Assembly (NCBI GenBank): GCA_030631415.1
Contig: DAOVLE010000016.1
Location: 1 to 40,497, forward strand
Direction of reading: 5' to 3'
Origin: JAAEQG01 sp023133475
GTDB lineage: Bacteria; Planctomycetota; Phycisphaerae; UBA1845
DNA length: 40,497 nt
The notes beneath the pieces are model-generated. The model saw nothing but the letters and a program-made list of their open reading frames with translations, searched no databases and had not been told where the DNA came from. A program made the position numbers and the translations under genes. Shown here piece after piece: positions 1-7,224 of this stretch (position 1 is the first letter of the stretch; each line of letters starts with the position of its first letter).

Positions 1-128
1 CGCTCCCCTTCGGGTCGCCGCTAAACGCTGAGGACTTGTCGCCGCTAAACACTACGAACTTGTCGCCGCTAAATACCCCGGCGCCGTTGCGAGCGTTCAC
101 ATTCTCCATTCTCCATTCTCAATTCCCC
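1..128 (+). repeat. Modular repeat block: TCGCCGCTAAA units plus ATTCTCC heptamers
   Basis: Three copies of GTCGCCGCTAA start at 14, 38 and 62, an exact 24-bp period with about 13 variable bases between cores. They are followed by a segment ACCCCGGCGCCGTTGCGAGC and then about three tandem ATTCTCC heptamers (101-120). The same modules in the same order recur at 27843-27985, a related block lies at 15488-15691, and an inverted version lies near 8303-8360. The block ends just before the Nudix gene, so it may overlap that gene's promoter region. The short reading frame across it is an artefact of the repeat. Confidence 0.85.
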
Positions 129-165
129 GTTATACTGTGGTTTCTTGGAGAAGGACTCAAAAACC

Positions 166-690
166 ATGACCACAGACTCCCACGAGCAGGTATTGGCCCA
201 AGGCAGACATCTTCGCCTGGTGCGCCGTGATGGTTGGGAATATGCCGTGCGCTACACGGTCGGCGGGATCGTTGCCATTTTGGCCATCACCGACGATGAC
301 CGCCTGATCCTGACCGAGCAATACCGCCCGCCAGTGCGCAAAGCGGTGATCGAGTTGCCTGCCGGTTTGGCCGGCGACGTTCAGGGGGAAGAAAGCGAAA
401 CCCTGGCAACCGCCGCCCACCGCGAACTGCTGGAGGAAACAGGCTACCAGGCCCAGCAGATGGTTTATCTTGCCGAAGGCCCGCCGTCGGCTGGTTTGAG
501 CGACGAAATCATCACCTTCTTCCGCGCCATCGGTTTGCAAAAGGTGGGGGCCGGCGGTGGCGTGGACCACGAGAAGATCAAGGTGCACGAGGTGCCGCTG
601 GCTGAGGTGAACTCTTATTTGGAAACTGTCGCCGGCCAAGGCTTGCTGATCGACCCCAAGGTATATACGGGTCTGTACTTCGCCAAGTAG
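166..690 (+). CDS. Nudix hydrolase (ADP-ribose pyrophosphatase-like)
   Basis: Predicted cytosolic hydrolase of a nucleoside diphosphate linked to another moiety; ADP-ribose or a related nucleotide sugar is the likely substrate class. The 174-residue protein contains ELPAGL followed by a Nudix box ending RELLEETGY, with the expected glutamate eight residues before the arginine. The loop between the box glycine and that glutamate is a few residues longer than the textbook spacing. The ELPAG lead-in is typical of the ADP-ribose pyrophosphatase branch. I chose the ATG at 166 because GGAGAAGG lies about ten bases upstream; a TTG at 145 in the same frame overlaps that ribosome binding site and is less likely. 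dapF starts six bases after the stop, so the two are probably co-transcribed, although no metabolic link is obvious. Exact substrate is not determined by the sequence. Confidence 0.9.
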   Translation: MTTDSHEQVLAQGRHLRLVRRDGWEYAVRYTVGGIVAILAITDDDRLILTEQYRPPVRKAVIELPAGLAGDVQGEESETLATAAHRELLEETGYQAQQMVYLAEGPPSAGLSDEIITFFRAIGLQKVGAGGGVDHEKIKVHEVPLAEVNSYLETVAGQGLLIDPKVYTGLYFAK

Positions 691-696
691 GATGTC

Positions 697-1524
697 ATGC
701 GTTTCACCAAAATGCACGGCCTGGGTAATGACTACGTGGTGGTCAACGGTTTCCAGGAGGTTGTGGATGATCCGTCGAGCCTGGCCTGTGCGATGTCCGA
801 CCGCCACCGCGGAGTCGGCAGCGATGGGTTGCTTGTGATCCATCCTGCCGCCGATGCCGACCTGCGTATGGAAATCTACAACGCCGACGGTTCTCGAGGG
901 CTGATGTGCGGCAACGGTCTGCGTTGTGTGGCTAAGTATGCCTACGAGCGGGGGCTTTGCCGCAAAGCGTTGATTCGGGTGGCTACCGCTTGCGGCATTC
1001 GTTTGGCTGAGTGCTTTCCGGTGGGCGACAAGGTGGTTCGGGTTCGGGTGGCTATGGGGGCGGCGGAGTACCTTCCTCGTGGTCTTGCGGGTTTCTCAGG
1101 CCGCCAGGTTGTCACCGATGAGCCGTTTTTGGTCAACGGGCGCACGTTGCCGGGCACTTTCGTTTCCATGGGCAATCCGCACCTGGTGGTGTTCGTTCAA
1201 GACCTGGACGAGATCGACCTTGCGGCGGACGGCCCGGTGTTGGAAAAGCACGAGTGCTTCCCCGATCGTATCAACGTGCACTTCGCCAGAATCCATTCGC
1301 GTCACGAAATCAGCATGGTGTCATGGGAGCGTGGCAGTGGTGCGGTGCAGGCCTGCGGCTCGGGAGCCTGCGCTGTGGCTGATGCCGCGTTCACACACCG
1401 GCAGACCGCCTTTCCCACCACCGTTCGCCTGCCTGGAGGTGAGTTGCTGATCGAGCGTGGGGATGCCGGTTTGCTTATGACCGGCCCGGCAGAGGAGGTT
1501 TTCTCCGGCGACTGGTGCTTGTGA
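697..1524 (+). CDS. dapF: Diaminopimelate epimerase
   Basis: Converts LL-diaminopimelate to meso-diaminopimelate in the lysine and peptidoglycan precursor pathway, acting in the cytosol without a cofactor. The 275-residue length is normal for the family. The N-terminus MRFTKMHGLGNDYVVV is the classic DapF start. The two catalytic cysteines are visible: Cys71 in LMCGNGLRC and Cys220 in QACGSGACA. The substrate-binding segments NADGSRG and WERGSG are also present. The gene starts six bases after the Nudix gene with a short GGAT element upstream, so translation is probably coupled. It is followed immediately by a perfect hairpin at 1526-1559 that may end the transcript. Presence of DapF suggests a DAP-type lysine/peptidoglycan route in this organism. 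Confidence 0.97.
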   Translation: MRFTKMHGLGNDYVVVNGFQEVVDDPSSLACAMSDRHRGVGSDGLLVIHPAADADLRMEIYNADGSRGLMCGNGLRCVAKYAYERGLCRKALIRVATACGIRLAECFPVGDKVVRVRVAMGAAEYLPRGLAGFSGRQVVTDEPFLVNGRTLPGTFVSMGNPHLVVFVQDLDEIDLAADGPVLEKHECFPDRINVHFARIHSRHEISMVSWERGSGAVQACGSGACAVADAAFTHRQTAFPTTVRLPGGELLIERGDAGLLMTGPAEEVFSGDWCL

Positions 1525-1525
1525 G

Positions 1526-1559
1526 TCTGTAGGTCGGGTCCGCAGACCCGACCTACAGA
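1526..1559. repeat. Perfect 15-bp palindrome (GGTCGGGTC family)
   Basis: Arms 1526-1540 and 1545-1559 are exact reverse complements around a CGCA loop, directly after dapF. A second copy with a 14-bp stem lies at 17639-17670, and a weaker one at 12611-12632. There is no U-tract, so this is either a factor-dependent terminator/3' end stabiliser or a REP-like repeat. Confidence 0.85.
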
Positions 1560-1563
1560 TACT

Positions 1564-1667
1564 ATCCGCAGATTACGCAGATTACGCAGACTTGCGAGAA
1601 AGTGCCTGGGAAATAACAAGGATCAGGTTTGAGTATATTTTTTTGTCAATCTGTGCAATCTGCGGAT
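1564..1667. repeat. Element with terminal inverted repeats (GCAGATT family)
   Basis: The left end (1564-1583) and the reverse complement of the right end (1648-1667) match at about 18 of 20 positions. The left part is built of 9-bp CGCAGATTA units. The left 65-70 bases reappear at 9128-9196 with the same order of motifs, including GCCTGGGA and a CAAGGAT segment. Size and inverted ends resemble a miniature mobile element. Confidence 0.7.
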
Positions 1668-1758
1668 GTTTTCTCTTGTCTCCCTTGATTGCGGCCAGAG
1701 GCTGCGCCAAGTGCTCCGTGGCGAATTATCCGGGTTAGATGCGATTGCCCTGACGAAG

Positions 1759-1781
1759 AAGGCGGGTGGAACCCGCCCTAC
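1759..1781. repeat. Half copy of the GGCGGGT/ACCCGCC hairpin element
   Basis: A single GGCGGGT-GGA-ACCCGCC hairpin ending in CTAC, identical in plan to the right arm of the full double-hairpin elements found elsewhere in the window. Confidence 0.8.
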
Positions 1782-1890
1782 AGATACTGCGTTCGTGAAA
1801 AGCCCCAGGTTAAGATGACTCCGCTCCCTAATCCTCCGATACCGTATTAAGCGGTCGCGGCTTTTGCGCCTTTATCGGAAGGAGCGTGCC

Positions 1891-3090
1891 ATGAGCAGCG
1901 TCATTTGCGGGGATGGTCCCCGATCATCCGGTTCTGAGCGTTCGGAAAAGTTGCGCACTCTGCTGAGGAGGCACTACGAGGGCAAGAACCACCTGCGGCA
2001 GGGTCTGTGCCTGCTTGCCGCCGGGAAGTGCGATCAAGCCATTGAGGCATTTACCGCAGCCGCAGAGGCGAACCCCCACAGCCTTACACTGCCCACCTAT
2101 CTGGCAGCCGCCCATCTGGGGCAGGGCAGATTCAGTGAGGCGGCTGGGCAGTTCAGGAAAATCGTCGATGGTGAGCCGGCGGACGTGCGCAACCGAGTCC
2201 GCCATGCTCTGGCGCTGTGGAAGGCTGATTGCCCTGATCAGGCGATCGCCTCGCTACGTGCGGGAGTCAGCCAAAACCCCGAGTCGGCGGAACTGCATTT
2301 CCAACTCGCCACGCTTCTGGCAGCCCGCGACGAAACCGAAGAGGCAGAACTACGCTTTACCCAGGCGGCAGCTATCGACAAGCATCACACCGAAGCGTTG
2401 ATCGGGCTGGCTATGTGCCATGGAGCATGTGGCAACGCCGATGAAGCGGTTCGCTGCCTCAAGCGGGCACAGATGCACAACCCCCGCGACACCCGCATCG
2501 CCCTGCTGCTGGCTTATGCCCTAAAAGCCGTCACCGGCCCCCAGCGTCGGCCTGTGCATCCAACCATGCCGCCGGAGACCGAGCCGGAGGATCAGGCGTC
2601 TCTCGAGCAACTGTCGCGGCACCTGGAGACCGAGCCCGATTTCGTGGAGGCATTCCTCTCGCTGGATGCGGGCGAGGTGAACGGCGAGGTTTTTGCCATG
2701 CTGGCTGCCACCATCCGGCTGGCGTTGGAACGGTCTCCCGAACATGCGGACCTGCACTACCATTGCGGGTGCGCACTGGAGCGTCTGGGGCGTAGCGGTG
2801 AAGCCATTGTCGCGTTGGAGCGTGCGGTGGGCTTGAAACCTGTCTTTATTAAGGCTCTTATACGACTTGCCCACCTCTACCGGCAATGCAACCGCCGCGC
2901 AGAGGCGCGTCGGCGTATCGAGCAGGCTCTGGGCCTGGGGGCTGAGTATGCCGACGTTCATTATCTGCTGGGCAATTTGTATCGTGATGACGGGATGCTG
3001 GAACGTGCCCGCCAGGCCTACCGGCACGCCCTGGGCATAAACCCGCACTACCAGGATGCGCAACAGGCGCTTGAGGCGGTGACAACTTAA
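1891..3090 (+). CDS. Tetratricopeptide repeat protein, 399 aa
   Basis: Helical scaffold protein expected to mediate protein-protein contacts in the cytosol; no catalytic domain and no signal peptide are visible. About five TPR units occupy residues 30-210 (for example AIEAFTAAAEANP and AELHFQLATLLAARDETEEA). A Pro/Glu-rich linker follows, then about three more units near residues 270-399. The ATG at 1891 is preceded by GGAAGGAG at ideal spacing; an in-frame TTG at 1864 is unlikely. The next gene starts 14 bases downstream and is also a TPR protein; the two share phrases such as YAD-HY-LG and INPHY, which suggests duplication from a common ancestor and a shared transcript. The client protein or process cannot be deduced from the sequence. 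Confidence 0.88.
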   Translation: MSSVICGDGPRSSGSERSEKLRTLLRRHYEGKNHLRQGLCLLAAGKCDQAIEAFTAAAEANPHSLTLPTYLAAAHLGQGRFSEAAGQFRKIVDGEPADVRNRVRHALALWKADCPDQAIASLRAGVSQNPESAELHFQLATLLAARDETEEAELRFTQAAAIDKHHTEALIGLAMCHGACGNADEAVRCLKRAQMHNPRDTRIALLLAYALKAVTGPQRRPVHPTMPPETEPEDQASLEQLSRHLETEPDFVEAFLSLDAGEVNGEVFAMLAATIRLALERSPEHADLHYHCGCALERLGRSGEAIVALERAVGLKPVFIKALIRLAHLYRQCNRRAEARRRIEQALGLGAEYADVHYLLGNLYRDDGMLERARQAYRHALGINPHYQDAQQALEAVTT

Positions 3091-3104
3091 TACCGGGAGC
3101 AAAG

Positions 3105-4802
3105 ATGTCCTATCCGCTGGAAATCCTGGGAAGAGGTTTGCTGTCCGATTTGACTGCGGCATTCCACGAGTTGCTTCACGACGACGCGGGGCACTCCACC
3201 GATGAACTGATCGAATCCTGCCGGGAAAGCCCCGGGGATGCCTCGTCCCATAATCACTTGGCTATACGCTATCTGGCGGATCGCAAGCTCTCGTCGGCTC
3301 GTGAATCATTTCTGCAGGCTCTGTTGCTGGATTCCCGCAATCTTCGTGCTCAGGCAGGTCTGGCGTGCGTGTATGACGAACTAGGCCGCACCGATCGCGC
3401 GTTGGAGCAACTGCGCACCGCGGTGACCGACTACGCCAACGAACCCACCGTGCACTTTGCCATTGGCTTTTGCCTTGAAAAGCTCGATCTCACCGACCAG
3501 GCTGCCGAGGCGTATCGCCGCACAGTCGAAGTTTCCCCCAATCTCCGCAACGCCCACGAGCGTCTGGCGGCGGTCAGTTTCAAGCAGGGCGATCTCGAAA
3601 CCGCCGTCGAACACTATGAGCACATCTGCTTTTGCGAACCCGGGGAACCCGACTCGCTTCTGGTGCTCGCCAGCCTCCATCTCCATCTCCGGCAGTATGA
3701 TCAGGCGATACGCTGTTACCGCACGGCTTTGGCCGTCGATCCGGACAATTGGGAGACACATGACGACCTGGTGACCGCTTGTGATCAGGCGGGGCTTTAC
3801 TACGACGCCATCGAACACCTCCACGAAATGATCCAAGCCGGCCCGGGCCATCCCGAGCACCATCTGCGCCTAGGCGATTTGTATGCCAAAACAGGGCGTG
3901 ACGAATCCGCCCTCGAACAATACCTCGAAGCAACCGACCTCAACCCCGGATACCTGGAAGCCACGATCAAAGTAGGCACCGGTTATCTGCGTAGCGGGGC
4001 GTACCGCCAAGCCGCCCAGTGGTTCAACCAGGCTACGGAAATAAACGACCGCCTGCTCAGTGCTTACGTAGGGTTGGGGGTCACGCAATATGAATCCGGT
4101 CGTTACACCGAGGCGCGTGAAAGCCTGGAGATGGCCGCCGGGGTGGAGCCCAACAGCACTCTGTTGTTCAGCGAGATGGCCCGGCTACACCTGCGCAGCA
4201 GCGTCGCCCGTCAGGCCCACAGGTATCTGGAACCCGACACCCTGACATTGCGGAGCACCGCACATCAATCCGCGCCCGTCGGCGACCTGATTGCCCGCCA
4301 GATTGAGCGTTACCAGGCAGCCATCGAGCAACGGCCTAACTATGCCGACCTGCACTACCAACTGGGGCTTCTGCTGCGGAACAGCAATCGCAACGAAGAA
4401 GCCATCAAGGCGTTCAACCAGGCCATCCGCATCAACCCTCACTACGAAAAGGCTTTGACCAAGCTGGGGTTGCTCCTCCACGAACTGGGTCGTTGGGAAG
4501 AAGCCATCGAGAAACTGAAGCGTTCACTGGACATCGATCCGCAGTCGGCGAAGTTGCACTATCGCCTGGGCTTGATTTTCGCGGATATGCACAAGTTCGA
4601 GTTGGCTTTGGAGCAATTCGAGCACGCCGCAAAAGGCGAGCCTGAAAACCTGGAGATTGGCGTCAACCTGGCACAGGCCTTGCAGAACATGGGCCTGATC
4701 GACCGGGCGGAGGCCAGTTGGCAGGTGATGTGCGAGGTGGCCTACCAAACCGAAGAGGGTCTGGCATTAGTCGCCAGAGCCATCCAGGAACAACACCAGT
4801 GA
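3105..4802 (+). CDS. Tetratricopeptide repeat protein, 565 aa
   Basis: Second TPR protein of the pair. Residues 45-370 and 395-550 are a nearly continuous run of 34-residue helix pairs, with especially clear units such as ADLHYQLGLLLRNSNRNEEA and AKLHYRLGLIFADMHKFELA. A gap around residues 370-400 (LEPDTLTLRSTAHQSAPVGD) breaks the superhelix into two arms. There is no signal peptide, membrane segment or enzymatic domain, so it is read as a cytosolic scaffold. The start ATG at 3105 lies 14 bases after the preceding TPR gene with GGGAGC upstream; the pair should be co-transcribed. It is followed by a palindromic repeat and then a convergent gene. Confidence 0.9.
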   Translation: MSYPLEILGRGLLSDLTAAFHELLHDDAGHSTDELIESCRESPGDASSHNHLAIRYLADRKLSSARESFLQALLLDSRNLRAQAGLACVYDELGRTDRALEQLRTAVTDYANEPTVHFAIGFCLEKLDLTDQAAEAYRRTVEVSPNLRNAHERLAAVSFKQGDLETAVEHYEHICFCEPGEPDSLLVLASLHLHLRQYDQAIRCYRTALAVDPDNWETHDDLVTACDQAGLYYDAIEHLHEMIQAGPGHPEHHLRLGDLYAKTGRDESALEQYLEATDLNPGYLEATIKVGTGYLRSGAYRQAAQWFNQATEINDRLLSAYVGLGVTQYESGRYTEARESLEMAAGVEPNSTLLFSEMARLHLRSSVARQAHRYLEPDTLTLRSTAHQSAPVGDLIARQIERYQAAIEQRPNYADLHYQLGLLLRNSNRNEEAIKAFNQAIRINPHYEKALTKLGLLLHELGRWEEAIEKLKRSLDIDPQSAKLHYRLGLIFADMHKFELALEQFEHAAKGEPENLEIGVNLAQALQNMGLIDRAEASWQVMCEVAYQTEEGLALVARAIQEQHQ

Positions 4803-4811
4803 GGCAAGAGG

Positions 4812-4911
4812 ATGGGTGGCCCATCGCTTTAGCGGTGGGGGACGCGAACAACAGGCAACAAGGCAACAAGGCATGGGTCCCCCACCCCTTCCAGGAGTGG
4901 GGCACCCATTT
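4812..4911. repeat. GGTGGCCCA..TTTAGCGGTGGG element with GGCAACAA tandem insert
   Basis: Positions 4812-4848 match 5905-5941 almost base for base (ATGGGTGGCCCAxCGCTTTA then GCGGTGGGGGACGCGAA). A period-8 GGCAACAA run follows at about 4851-4872, then a hairpin of CCCCCACCCC against GTGGGG. It sits between two convergent genes. Confidence 0.75.
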
Positions 4912-4929
4912 AAGTCAACAGCATTGGGG

Positions 4930-5745
4930 TCAGGGCCTGCGGTCGAGTTCCTCCTCGAGAGCCTGGAGGCGTTGCTCGATATGCTGGATGTGTTCTTCCA
5001 TCCGTTCCCCTATGTTCCGTAACTCCTCCATGACCTCCTGCTTCTCTATGTGGAGATCATGCAACTTCGCTTTGCCCCGGCGCCCTTTCTTCATACGCTC
5101 GCGTGGGGGATGATGCCGTGGCCCTCGGCGGTCGTGCCGGAACTCGCCGCGGAGATGTTGCTCGCAACGTCGAACCCGGGCATCGATGTTCTTCAAGGCC
5201 TCCCGGATTGCCATCATTTCCTGTGCAAGCCTGCCAAATGCGCGTTTGAAACGCTTGCCTTGATGGACCCGTGGTTTGGGGCCGTCCCAGCCTTCACGAT
5301 GCCGGGGAGGTGGGCCATCCCAGCCTTCACGATTCCAACGTTGCGGGTAGTCCCGATCCGCACCATGCCATCGCCTGGAGTGTTCCCCATGGCGGCTGTG
5401 CCAACGTCCCGGGCGATCCCAATCTCGGCGGCCCTGAAAGTCGTTGTAGCCCCAATCCCCGTGGTGACGGCATTCCGGGTAGTTCCAGCCCTTGCGATGC
5501 CGATGGTGTTGATAGGGGCGGTCGCCGATCCAATCCGGTGGCGGGTACTCCGGCGGGGCGATTTCTTCGCCCGGTGGCGGTGGTAGCGGTGGCAGTGGCG
5601 GCAGCGGTGGCATTGCGGGGCTCGCCGGTGCCGCCGACAAGGCTGCCGCCGGGAGTGCTTCGCCGGCTGCCCAGGACGGCGCCAGCACCACGGCTGCTAT
5701 TGCCGTAATACAAAGGGCACTACTGTTTCGTAGAAATCCTGACAT
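4930..5745 (-). CDS. Secreted proline-rich, His/Arg/Trp-rich coiled-coil protein
   Basis: No family is recognised. The 271-residue protein begins with a signal peptide (hydrophobic stretch ALCITAIAAVVLAPSWAAG), so it should be exported. Next comes a proline block (residues about 45-70, PPLPPLPPLPPPPG), then a low-complexity region rich in His, Arg, Trp, Asp and Gly (about 75-165) with repeats such as REGWDGP. The last 100 residues are highly charged and helical with heptad-like spacing (HIEKQEVMEELRNIGERMEE), predicted coiled coil. AAGGAG stands upstream of the ATG at 5743-5745. The His/Asp-rich stretch could bind metal, and the size and charged helix recall periplasmic stress proteins, but both ideas are inference. 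It is convergent with the TPR pair. Confidence 0.75.
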   Translation of the reverse strand: MSGFLRNSSALCITAIAAVVLAPSWAAGEALPAAALSAAPASPAMPPLPPLPPLPPPPGEEIAPPEYPPPDWIGDRPYQHHRHRKGWNYPECRHHGDWGYNDFQGRRDWDRPGRWHSRHGEHSRRWHGADRDYPQRWNREGWDGPPPRHREGWDGPKPRVHQGKRFKRAFGRLAQEMMAIREALKNIDARVRRCEQHLRGEFRHDRRGPRHHPPRERMKKGRRGKAKLHDLHIEKQEVMEELRNIGERMEEHIQHIEQRLQALEEELDRRP

Positions 5746-5904
5746 GTCTGTTTCTCCTTAAAAACGACGAATCTGTAAAATTGTGTCGATTGATTGATCT
5801 CCGTTGATCAGTCACCTGCTGGCTTAACGCTGTCCGGAGGTCTGCTATTGCCGATTTTCTTTTGGGGGGTGACAATGATGTTACACGACAAAGAATGGAA
5901 TCCA

Positions 5905-5989
5905 ATGGGTGGCCCACCGCTTTAGCGGTGGGGGACGCGAATGCTTGACGCGATTTGTGTCCCCAGAGGGCTAAAGCCGTGGGCCACCC
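5905..5989. repeat. Full GGTGGCCCACCGC inverted-repeat element
   Basis: The left arm 5905-5936 and right arm 5958-5989 form an imperfect inverted repeat (GGGTGGCCCACCGCTTTAGC against GGCTAAAGCCGTGGGCCACC) around about 20 bases. The left arm also recurs at 4812-4848. Confidence 0.8.
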
Positions 5990-6032
5990 CTGCCATGCGG
6001 CGTATTGCAATGCTACTTTGGAATCGTTCTAC

Positions 6033-6065
6033 TAGCTGATAGCTGATAGCTGATAGCTGATAGCT
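6033..6065 (+). repeat. Tandem heptamer TAGCTGA, 4.7 copies
   Basis: TAGCTGA is repeated four times perfectly and then TAGCT. It ends 18 bases before the start codon of the SRPBCC/YciI gene, just upstream of its GGAGG ribosome binding site. Confidence 0.95.
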
Positions 6066-6083
6066 TCTCAACGGAGGTCAGGA

Positions 6084-6983
6084 ATGTTGGCAAAGTCTAT
6101 GTTATTGAGCACGTTTATCGTCGCGGTTTGTTTTGGAGGAACTTCCTCCGTTGGCAATGGTGCGGGTGGGGCTCAGCCGACACCCACCACTCAACCTCAA
6201 GCCCCTCCTGAAGAGCGAATGATTCGTCAGGAGGTGATTGTGTCCGCCCCGCTGGCGGAAGTGTGGCGGGCATGGACCACTTCGCAAGGAGCACAGGCGT
6301 ATTTTGCCCCGCGTGCGAACATCGAGTTGGCTGTTGGCGGGCGGTACGAGTTGCTCTTCAACCTTGCGGGTGCGGAGGGCTCTCGCGGATCCGAAGGCTG
6401 CAAGGTGTTGAGCTTCCTTCCTATGGAGATGCTCTCGTTCGAGTGGAACGGGCCGCCCTCGGTGGCAAGTTCACAGCCTGCCCGGGCACGCACGCGGGTG
6501 GTGGTTCAGTTCGAGGAGTTGGCCGGCGACCGGGTCAAAGTCAAGTTGACCCACCTGGGCATGGGGCAAGGCCCCGAGTGGGACAAGCACTACGAGCATT
6601 TCTCGCGGGCCTGGGCAGTGATCATCGAGAACTTCAAACGGCGGATATCCGGTCCCGGCCCCGGCTCGAAAGCTGAGGTTGTCGAAAGCAGGAAACAGTT
6701 CCTCAGCCTGTTCACTCCGTCCCGTTCGATGTTGATGCAGGACGCTACCGAGGCTGAGCAGAAGGTGTTGCAGGCGCGTTCCGAGCGTCTGGAGAAGCTG
6801 GTTCAGGAGGGCGTGGTAATCCTCGCCGGGCCTTGCCTGGACGGGGATGTCAGTATTGTGGTGTTTGAGGCCCGGGACCTGAAGGCTGCCCGCCACCTTA
6901 TGGATGCCGACCCGGCGGTCCAGGCGGGTATCTTCTCTGTGAAAGTTCATCCCTTTCGGGTGGCTCTCAAGAGTTCCCTGTAG
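6084..6983 (+). CDS. Exported SRPBCC (AHSA1-like) and YciI-like fusion protein
   Basis: A 299-residue fusion. Residues 1-30 look like a signal peptide (MLLSTFIVAVCFGGTSS), followed by a Pro/Thr/Gln linker. Residues 45-190 match the AHSA1/SRPBCC ligand-binding fold: EVIVSAPLAEVWRAWTT, then GGRYEL, SFEWNGPP and a C-terminal helix with HYEHFSRAWAVIIENFKR. Residues 210-299 resemble a YciI-like/DGPF fold: RSERLEKLVQEGVVILAGP and MDADPAVQAGIFSVKVHPF, the end typical of YciI. Both families normally act in the cytosol on small molecules or chaperones; the signal peptide makes this copy unusual. AACGGAGG gives a clear ribosome binding site. The function is unknown; binding or conversion of a small hydrophobic compound outside the cytoplasm is inference. 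Confidence 0.85.
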   Translation: MLAKSMLLSTFIVAVCFGGTSSVGNGAGGAQPTPTTQPQAPPEERMIRQEVIVSAPLAEVWRAWTTSQGAQAYFAPRANIELAVGGRYELLFNLAGAEGSRGSEGCKVLSFLPMEMLSFEWNGPPSVASSQPARARTRVVVQFEELAGDRVKVKLTHLGMGQGPEWDKHYEHFSRAWAVIIENFKRRISGPGPGSKAEVVESRKQFLSLFTPSRSMLMQDATEAEQKVLQARSERLEKLVQEGVVILAGPCLDGDVSIVVFEARDLKAARHLMDADPAVQAGIFSVKVHPFRVALKSSL

Positions 6984-7070
6984 GGTGGGGTGTCAAAGAC
7001 AACCACTCCAATACCCGACCTACAGATGTAGACTAGTGATGCATCAACCTTTATTATGCGGGTCGTAGTC

Positions 7071-7185
7071 GTAGGGTGGGTGGAACCTCGCGGAGCGAGG
7101 TGGAACCCACCAACCAGGGACTAGGGAGTTTGGGCTTATCAAACGGTGCGGTGGGCTTCGCTTCCGCGAAGCTCCACCCACCCTG
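7071..7185. repeat. GGTGGG/CCCACC paired-hairpin element
   Basis: Starts GTAGGGTGGGTGGAACC, contains a CCTCGCGGAGCGAGG hairpin, a spacer, and then a complementary right half with CTTCGCTTCCGCGAAG and CCACCCACCCTGC. Related copies: 21684-21833, 36959-37086 and a half at 17738-17779. It occupies the gap before the epimerase gene. Confidence 0.85.
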
Positions 7186-7224
7186 CAAGGGACTGAAAGC
7201 TGACACAGGAGCAAGAAGGCAAAC

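Larger units (their letters stand above)
1525..1890. other. Intergenic region, 366 bp, filled with repeats
   Basis: Contains in order a perfect palindrome (1526-1559), an element with terminal inverted repeats (1564-1667) and half of a GGCGGGT hairpin element (1759-1781). The last 90 bases before the TPR gene show no recognisable promoter beyond a good ribosome binding site. Confidence 0.7.
5746..6083. other. Divergent intergenic region, 338 bp
   Basis: Lies between divergently transcribed genes, so it must hold both promoters, although I could not pick convincing -35/-10 boxes. It contains an inverted-repeat element (5905-5989) and a heptamer array (6033-6065) close to the start of the plus-strand gene. 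Confidence 0.6.

Noticed and set aside
1..100. CRISPR array made of the TCGCCGCTAAA repeats
   Set aside because: The repeated core is only about 11 bases with 13-base spacers, only up to three units occur per locus, the 'spacers' themselves recur between loci, and no cas gene is present.
145..165. Upstream TTG start for the Nudix gene
   Set aside because: It lies within the ribosome binding site of the ATG at 166.
36..230. Open frame across the TCGCCGCTAAA/ATTCTCC block
   Set aside because: Its residues are just translated repeat (SPLNT and FSILHS phrases that recur at every copy), and it overlaps the Nudix gene in another frame.
157..843. Long minus-strand frame opposite the Nudix gene and dapF
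   Set aside because: It is antisense to two well-supported genes and has no recognisable domain.
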